Positions 56,417 to 64,000 of a stretch of DNA of 64,000 nucleotides are shown one piece after another. How positions within the stretch are numbered: position 1 is the first letter of the stretch; each line of letters opens with the position of its first letter. The stretch spans positions 1,803,001 to 1,867,000 of the forward strand of contig NC_134025.1 of assembly GCF_964204645.1 (NCBI RefSeq), read 5' to 3'. Below the pieces are notes generated by a model, which had not been told where the DNA came from, did not search any database, and saw only the letters and a list, made by a program, of their open reading frames with translations. Position numbers and translations under genes: made by a program. Source of the DNA: Tubulanus polymorphus (Eukaryota; Nemertea; Palaeonemertea; Tubulaniformes; Tubulanidae).

Positions 56417-59400
56417 TTATAGTTCGTCATGCCCTTGCTGGTACTGAAATAAAAACAAACAACTTACAATAAACAATGCACTACATTTTCCAGGTGCTTT
56501 TGTTCACAGAGATACATGAATTAAAGATTCCCAAGCATGTCATGGATATTCTTGTGAATTTTTCCAAAATGTAACTGGGGTCTTGCTAAGTGAACATAGA
56601 ATCATACTACAAGAACATTTTAGGGTTGACTAGTCAATCAATAAAGGTGAACAATCACTGAAGAAAGTTGTCCCTGGGCAAGCAATTGTGACATACCAGC
56701 ACATGAAGTTTACTGTAAATTTCCTCAATATTTCCAGGATTAGAGGAATTCCTCGAATATTCTCAAATATTTACAAAACTGGAGGAAAAAATGTTTTAAA
56801 TTCCAAAATTTTTTTTCCGATATCCCGGAACCATGCATCATTACACAATCAGTCACAATAGTTTTATAGCCGTTTGTCTGCAGTGATTTTATTACGCAGT
56901 ATTTCTCTGATTTCTAGGATTGAATATCACAGAACACAACGTTCACTTACTTTATTCGGTGTTCTGTGTTTCATGTATCTCAGCAAATAATCACCATCCG
57001 CCTCAACTTCTTCTCCAGCTAAACTCTATAAAATATGAATAAATAACGATGATCTCACATATCTACGCGGTAAATCATTTAAGCTTTGGGAATGAAACGT
57101 ACTTGTAAACCACCCTCGAATTGAACTCCTTGATAGAATCTGATAGTAGGGTAGTATCTAACTGCGGCTTTACGACAAAAATGTGGATATTGATCACAGT
57201 CTATTTTTCCGCAGTTTACTTGACCTTCTAATTCCTAAAATACAAATAAAAGAAATAAATTTGATTCAGAATATATATGATGTAATCCTCTGAAAAGGTT
57301 CCTCAAGCTAATATCATATTCGACCGGATAAAACCACGAGTTTTTATCACTTCTGATCACTTAAAATTCTTTGTTCTGGATTGAATGTATATTTCAGAAT
57401 TTTGTTTTTAACTTTAGTATTCACATAAGAATGTCGTACAAATCGTTGATTAAGATATCAGTTCAAGGAAATTTTGTGGTTTTCTTTCGTAACATGGGAT
57501 TTATATCTATTAAGTTTATTACGTCTTTCATCGAGTCATGATCAGCAATGTCAACCACTGAACAGCTTACCTGTGCAATTCTCTCAAACTCCGGCGCAAA
57601 CATTTGACAATGTCCGCACCACGGAGCGTATAAATCGACCAACCAAGGTATTCTACTTTTTAATACTTTTTCGTCAAAATTATGCGCATTCAGTACATGA
57701 ACTTTACTGGGTAAAAACTCATAAACCCACGATCTTATCGAATTCGAATCACGGAACCAATTCTGGTAATCACTGAAATATAAATAGTATAATATCATTC
57801 AAATTCTTTTTTCTGCTATGACGAACCAAAAACATTGGATGAGTGAGACCTGTGTCAAATTATTCTATATGAATGTTATCTGGTTCAGGACACACCTCAC
57901 TTACCACAGCATCATTTTGATAGCATTTTAGTATTAAATAAGTGATTAACGGGTGAACGCGCGCTCTATTTAGGCATGGGCCAAATTTTACTCGGGTCAG
58001 ATCATGTCCAGTTTGACCCAGCCCAAATCATCTGTGTGACTACTTACTAATATCTATTGGAATCAGTGCTGCCTTGTGGATAGAGACGGATAGTAGGATA
58101 TGATCTAACATTATTAGCTCGACAAAGTGAAGTGTATTTCTGACAATCGACTTGTCCTATCTTAACAGTCTTCGATTCTTTGAACATCTGCAATAAGAAA
58201 TACTCATTTATTGCAACCTGCCAATCGAAAAACAATGTCCTTATAACAGGAATAAAACAGACCTTAGCCAGTCTCCTCCATTCGGGTGCTAACTGCATGC
58301 ATGGTCCACACCACGGAGCAAAGAAGTCAATAACCCAAATATCATTACTGTCTTTATCACCGATTAGTTCCTCAAATGTATCCTCATTGAGGATTGTCAT
58401 AGGAGGATGAAGTGTATCCTGAAATACAAATAAACTTTGGTCTAGTAAAAATCGGTAAAATCCTCACAAAGCGAATATAATTAGGATTGAATGTCTGACC
58501 TGTATAAAGTCTAGAATACGTTCAGCACTTGGTTTCCCGGAATATTTATGCGCAATTGTCTGATTATACAGTAATGTAGTAGGATATGAACGCACATTGT
58601 ACTGCAACAAACAACATCAAATACAATCAATACATTCATAGATTTTTTTGCAAGAAGGGTTTGAAGAAATACATCTGAAAAGATGCAATTTCTGAGAAGA
58701 TGCCTGTCAAATTTGCAGTTTTAATGATTTCTAGGCAGGGGTATAAACGTGAAAGTCCCCCCTAGATACACCTTGGTGTGTGATCTCTGATAAACTACTT
58801 ACATCTCGACAGAGATTCTGATGCACCGTACAATCAACTGTTCCAAACATTACCGTCTTTTCTTCGTTCATTTTAGCAGCTTTACGATATTCAGGTAGTA
58901 ACCGCATACACGGAGGACACCACTGTAAATTTTTAATTCGATTAATACACAAGCAAACCGGGGCAAGATGCTCAATCGGTCCCATAGACAGGTGACTGTC
59001 TAATTCAAACGAAGAAAAATCAACAATATGAAGTGCCGGTAAAACTAATTTAGGAATTCGAGGATGTTTCAGCTCAAATGCTATGAACAATTTTCAAAAA
59101 CAGATTTTTTTCCCTAGAGCACTTGTAACAATGGCTCATAATATCCAAAACTGGTGGACAAACACTACGGTTATAGTTAAATTTCAATTGGTACTATGGC
59201 ATTTATCCGCCGGTTAGCTGTAACCAATTTTTGAGCAACTGGTCCCATAATTATGTATAGGATTCACGTACCGGAGCAAAGAAATCGACGACCCAAGTCT
59301 CTTCACTATGAATGACTCTCCGTGGGAAATCAACAGGTCCGAGAACGACGACTGGTGTGTTAGCGCTGTCTCTAGCGAATGCAGCGATATCATGAGCAGT

Positions 59401-62396
59401 CATACGACCTGCAACAATGGTATAATAATGATTAACATTTCGCTGAATTGAAGAATCACTCATTAGGAACTCTACAGATCACTCATTCCTTGATATTTAC
59501 TGTACAACTATAAACTAGACAAAACATCAAATTGCCTATTTCTGAAAACTGAAGGGGTATTGGGCATCTTGTACAAATCAGAGGAGTTTCAAGCATTGTT
59601 TAGAATGAGATTTCAAGGAATTGATGAGTTGTAGGGATCCTGTTCGTCGTAGCCTTTCGTTGTTTATTAGACTTACCGTGATGTATCTCATAACCTCCTC
59701 CGTGTTTAAAAACGGCAAACGTCGGGAATTTATGAACGTGTAACTCATTACAGGTAGCTCTAGCGCGTGAACAATCAATACGACCAACGTTTAAATCATT
59801 TTGTAACATCGCTGGCAATTTGCGTAATTCTACATCACGCGATTCTCCATCTACAAAATGTATACACCACGATTTGCCGAGTTTGTTCTTCAAACTCAAT
59901 CTCGCTTTCTGAAATATATTAAAAACAACTGATTTTGTAGAAATGATTAAGTTACGCGTGTTATGAATGGAATTTTGATTGTATCGATTCTTTGTTCTAC
60001 CTTAAATTCGGCGTCATTTAATGTTTTAACATCTGGTAATTGTTCGAATACGGCGAATGCAACTTCTTTTGGAATCAGAGACGTGATTTCCTGCAAAAGC
60101 AGAGACAATTCTTAGATGCAAATTTCGTTGATCTAATTAACCAAAAGATCAATTATCTACCTGTCCATGACCCTTCTTCACATTATTACGTTGATAGAAA
60201 TATGTTCCGTGTTCCCGGCCTAATTTATCACACAGAACTTCCTGGTTATTACAGTCAATTGATCCAACATTCACTAAATCTTCCTATAAAACATAATTCA
60301 AGTATTTACTACAAAAAATAATTCATCATATCGTCACGAATTGCTACGTTTCTTTCAACTTACGAGCATTGCGGCTAATTTAAGTAAAGAATTCTTTGAA
60401 AGACAGTCTGAAAATGAAAGGATCCTATTCTAAACTTGTCGAATAAAACGCTTTAATCTGTATCAACTGTAGATTAATGAAACAATCCGAAGACTGATGA
60501 TGATGGCTGTTAGTGAACAGAAAAAACAATGAGTTCACAACATTTTATTCCACCTGAAATCTCAAATTCCATTGCGCAATTTTTTATCTAAAAAAATTCT
60601 AAAATATCTCCCATGTTTTTACAATCAACAGGTAATCAATATTACCTCCGGTATCTGAACAGTACGTGATAAGCCATGGTTTATCTTTCTTATCTTCTTC
60701 GTTCATATTCTTGCCAAAATTACCGGCCCAAAATTCGGTCACTTGCGCGTTGATATTTCTCAAAACGAATTCCAAAAGAGCGTCTTTATCACGTTTACCC
60801 TTGTACTTCTCTCCCTGGAAAACAACGTGCCATTTTTAATGAGAAATTTCTAATAGGATGAACACATATACAATATAGAGATTTGACCGACTTGTGCGCG
60901 GCTAGTTTCTAATTGAATTACCTACCTTCGGATAGAGCATTAATGACGGGTAACCATGGATACCGTTTGTTTGACATATACGCCAATCATCTTCACAATT
61001 GACAGCTCCGATTCGTACAACGCCTTCGAGTTCTTTAGCTAATTCTCTCCACTAGATTAAAAATAATAAGTCAGACGTCTGGAGACAGATTCACGCATCG
61101 TTTTTATGAATTAGCTCGTATTCCCGATGAATCTTACCGTTGAGGCCAAATGATGGCAATGGGAACAAAAAGGTGAATAGAAGTTCACGAACCATATATC
61201 ATCTGTACCCTCAACTGATTGTTCTAAAAAAACATCATATAAAATCTTATTAATCATTTTTATTGCTCAAAGTCATCAGTTTTTTATTGGTACAATGTAG
61301 TAAAATCTAACAAGTTCTGATAAAAACATAAAGCTATCTTCAATGGTTTTAAGGTCATGCGATAGCCCAGTTATTTGTAGAACATGTCAACAGTCAAGTT
61401 GTGCCAAGGTCAAGTAGTTTTAATCAATAAACACTTCTTACCGAAATCAGATGAGCTTAGCGTGATAATTTCCTTATCTTCATCATATATACCTGAAAGT
61501 ATAAACCTTATTGAATATAGACTTATAGGCTTATCATGCTGTAGAGAAAGATTGAGTTTTGGCTTTTTTCCCGCTAGTTTGCTGTGCTTTAGTTTGGAAC
61601 AGTTTGATACTGTAAACTAGTTTGTATCACATCCTATTGCTTAATTGTCTCTTTATGCTGAAATGACAGAAACTTCTAAATGCGGCATTGAAAAGAGAAC
61701 CAGATGATTTGTCTTCTGGAAGAGCACAACTAAAAAGGATCCTAGTACAGAAATGTATATTATCATCACAACATGGACAGAGTTATTGCCTCAATGGTCT
61801 AATTGTGACACATACCAAAATCTTGTTGGTAAAAATTCCAGCTTCGATATTGATTTGTCGGATGATCATCTTTCAAACCTTCCTCGCCGTAAGCGTCATA
61901 CTTTTTACGAAGTTCTGCATCTTTTAAGACCTCGTAAGCGCGATTAATCTTCAGAAACTTATCGTGAGCGGTCGGGTCATTCTATAACGAGTATAAATCA
62001 ACCATTTTAGAGCTACATAGTGACAAAATAATTTGGTTTAATGAAATGATTCCATGAAGCTAGTAGTTTATTCAATTTTTGACTACATCTTAATAAGTCC
62101 TCTTCAAGAATACTGGCTATTTTCTTAAAGTTTAAAAGACGAAATAAACTATTTACTCAAGGAAATTTTATTGTAACAACAGCGTTTTATCAGTGGTTAC
62201 AATTTTTGGTTGATTTTTCAAATGAATGAATTCGACTTACAGGATTTTTATCGGGATGCATTTTGACGGCAAGTTTTTTGAAAGCTCGTCTGATATCGCG
62301 ATTATCCGCATCACGAGCAACGTTTAATAAATCATAGAAATCATCGCCGGCCACCGCCGCAATCACTAGAACCGTTATTATCAAATACAACTTCAT
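56417..62396 (-). CDS. DNAJC10: ER J-domain/thioredoxin disulfide reductase ERdj5
   Basis: ER-lumen reductase that works with BiP and EDEM to reduce disulfides of misfolded proteins for ER-associated degradation. Nineteen exons join in phase: 62241-62396, 61816-61981, 61442-61492, 61138-61223, 60926-61051, 60646-60814, 60364-60407, 60161-60283, 60001-60090, 59677-59908, 59272-59408, 58803-58922, 58500-58601, 58263-58418, 58048-58187, 57571-57772, 57103-57234, 56951-57025, 56417-56443. They give 777 aa (human 793). A signal peptide (1-17) precedes the J domain (about 18-85) with HPD at 47-49. Active thioredoxin motifs are CSHC (144-147), CPPC (462-465), CGPC (571-574) and CGHC (about 685-688). 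Between the first and second are two thioredoxin-like domains without CXXC, as in mammals. The C-terminus HDEL is an ER-retrieval signal, encoded on its own 27-nt last exon. Confidence 0.97.
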
Positions 62397-64000
62397 TCTA
62401 CTGCGTGTTACTGACCACTCATAACTATAAATACAGAAACAATGGATTACGGTAACTCAAAACTGGAAACAGTTAATATTCACACTTAAAAGGGACCAGT
62501 TACAGTCAATGTTTAGATACAAGATTGGTCTAGGCCATGGTTCCATAGTCAAGACGTAAAGTCTAAAGGTTGTCGTGAATCTTTTAAGACTGGTCTCAAA
62601 TTGTTAGATTATCTAGAGAAATAACATCAAACGTCTCAAGTCTTTAAGCAATGACTATGGCTGACCACTTTAGGGCTTTAAAGTCAAGACTGAAACTGGG
62701 TTCACAGTTATACAATTGTGCGTTCAGATTTGACTCTCAAAGAGTTAAATACTTATAAATGAACTGATCTTGATGAAATGATACTTAATCATGTAAGTTG
62801 TAAGTAAAATTTTACCGAGAACAATGGAACTAGGTCCTGAGCCAACCGATCACCTCTAGATCTCTCAATCCATACTAAACCCAGTGTTAACTTTATATTA
62901 TCCTGAACACATTATCTATATACGATTCATCAGTGAACAAAATGTAAAAATCAATAAAATCTGTGGATATCTGATGAAAATATGAAGTTATTCCATGATG
63001 AGATTCTAAGGATCATCATTGCATACACTACAGTGTAGAGGTGCATACACTAGAGTGTAGAGGAGAGAGTTTAAACAAATATAACATATTGATTGAATAA
63101 TTGATTCGATTTCATTAAAGCCTACAGATAAAGTGATCCAGTGTCATTGCCAGAGGAGGTATAATCTAAACAAACGCATATGATAAAAAGAGACAATTGA
63201 TAAATAGAATGTCCTTCTTAGCCTGATTCTAAAAAAAAACTGAAATTCCAAAAAGTGGAGTGGAGTGAAGCTGAGCAGGGGATGAAACGAAATGTGTCAA
63301 TTTAGCTTGCCTTAGACCTACAGTACCAACATGTATATATAAATCAAATTGATAGCACTACAAAACATCAAATATGCATTTAATTAAGAACTTTTGTTTA
63401 AACACGCATTTAATTGACACTGAGTAAACACACTCGAATTGAACTGTCAAATAAAACACTTCCTGGATTTCCAGGAAACAGGAAGTGTCTACGTTATCTC
63501 AAGTTTTACGTCAAAAATCAGCGGATTTCTCAATAATTCGTGGGTTAAAAAAGACGATTGTGTCACAGTTCTCTTACCTAAATCATTCTACTGATAAACA
63601 CATAGAGAAATATTACTAAGACATCAGTAATCGCCAACATTACACGTGGATATCCATACATTCGACGTGGACTTACGCATGCTCATTCCGAGAACCGGTC
63701 TCTAGTAATATCTCGGGATCTCGTGGATTCTCTAGTTATCACGCGAGATGTCTCGAGATTTTCAGACATGTGACTATAAGACGGCGGATGATTGGTTGAT
63801 TGATAAGAGTGTGGTAAACATTAATGGCGCTGTTGCAACTCAGGATTGTTTAGCGCGATGTATGTTGTATGTTTTGATGTATTGAACTGGTGTTTATAGC
63901 GTGTAAGTCTCTATGAGTTTTACTCGTATTTATAGTTCTGAATCTCCTCATTCTAAAAATACCCATAAATTAACTGCAAAACTGTTGTTAATACTAGAAA
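62397..64000. promoter_or_regulatory. DNAJC10 upstream region
   Basis: No further gene is recognisable. In minus orientation two CCACGT cores lie at about 63646-63674 (TCCACGTCG and TCCACGTGT), resembling the CCACG half of ER-stress elements and XBP1/ATF6 sites. CCAAT boxes (ATTGG on plus) lie near 63791. Repeated TCTCG(G/C)GA(G/T) elements lie at 63710-63755. This is the best candidate for the DNAJC10 promoter, which would require a non-coding first exon spliced to the acceptor-like TTTATAG near 62433. Confidence 0.4.
62525..62690. repeat. Diverged relative of the CDC5L-intron repeat
   Basis: Contains TTTTAAGACTGGTCTCAAAT, TTGTTAGATT and AAGCAATGACTATGG, in the same order as the duplicated repeat at 6315-6561. 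Inverted CCATAGTCAAGAC at about 62545 pairs with the downstream GACTATGG. Confidence 0.55.

Overview
The window is nuclear DNA of an AT-rich, intron-rich invertebrate animal. All coding sequence is in short exons with GT-AG introns. The proteins are clear metazoan orthologues, and the spaces between genes hold miniature transposons and minisatellites. A lophotrochozoan (mollusc or annelid-like) is my best guess from overall character, but no single feature proves it. There are no bacterial operons, CRISPR arrays or rRNA genes.

Five multi-exon genes could be rebuilt exon by exon, with every splice phase matching. CDC5L (1637-8133, minus; 18 exons, 809 aa) is the Myb-domain core protein of the spliceosomal NineTeen/Prp19 complex. 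GDAP2 (9156-12722, minus; 12 exons, 522 aa) is a macro-domain plus CRAL-TRIO protein and needs one GC-AG intron. ENOPH1 (26045-28099, plus; 6 exons, 269 aa) is the enolase-phosphatase of the methionine salvage pathway. FOXN3 (35179-46313, minus; 7 coding exons, 498 aa) is a forkhead repressor. DNAJC10/ERdj5 (56417-62396, minus; 19 exons, 777 aa) is an ER J-domain/thioredoxin reductase ending in HDEL. A sixth, unnamed gene (29410-30364, minus; 4 exons, about 162 aa) appears to encode a small secreted cysteine-rich protein with an EMI-like CC-GW motif and a TB/properdin-N-terminus-like module.

Layout: 0-0.7 kb piggyBac-type MITE; 1.6-12.7 kb CDC5L and GDAP2, head to tail, with several MITEs in introns; 12.7-25.9 kb a gene-poor block with a large inverted-repeat element (15.8-16.5 kb), a tandem array of exon-intron-like modules (19.0-21.8 kb) and decayed 600-700 bp repeats (23.9-25.8 kb); 26.0-28.7 kb ENOPH1; 29.4-30.4 kb the small secreted gene; 31-46.3 kb FOXN3 with a probable long 3' UTR; 46.3-55.7 kb its upstream region; 55.7-62.4 kb DNAJC10; 62.4-64 kb its promoter side.

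The genes are not an obvious functional cluster. The most unusual items are: (i) the array of about nine repeated modules that each keep a splice donor and acceptor, one of them carrying a stop-free, phase-symmetric 291-nt exon; (ii) a dense set of RFX X-box-like palindromes through the FOXN3 introns and upstream region; (iii) an intronic FOXN3 minisatellite whose monomer carries the let-7 seed sequence, so the FOXN3 primary transcript would contain dozens of let-7 seed matches; and (iv) several well-preserved MITE families.
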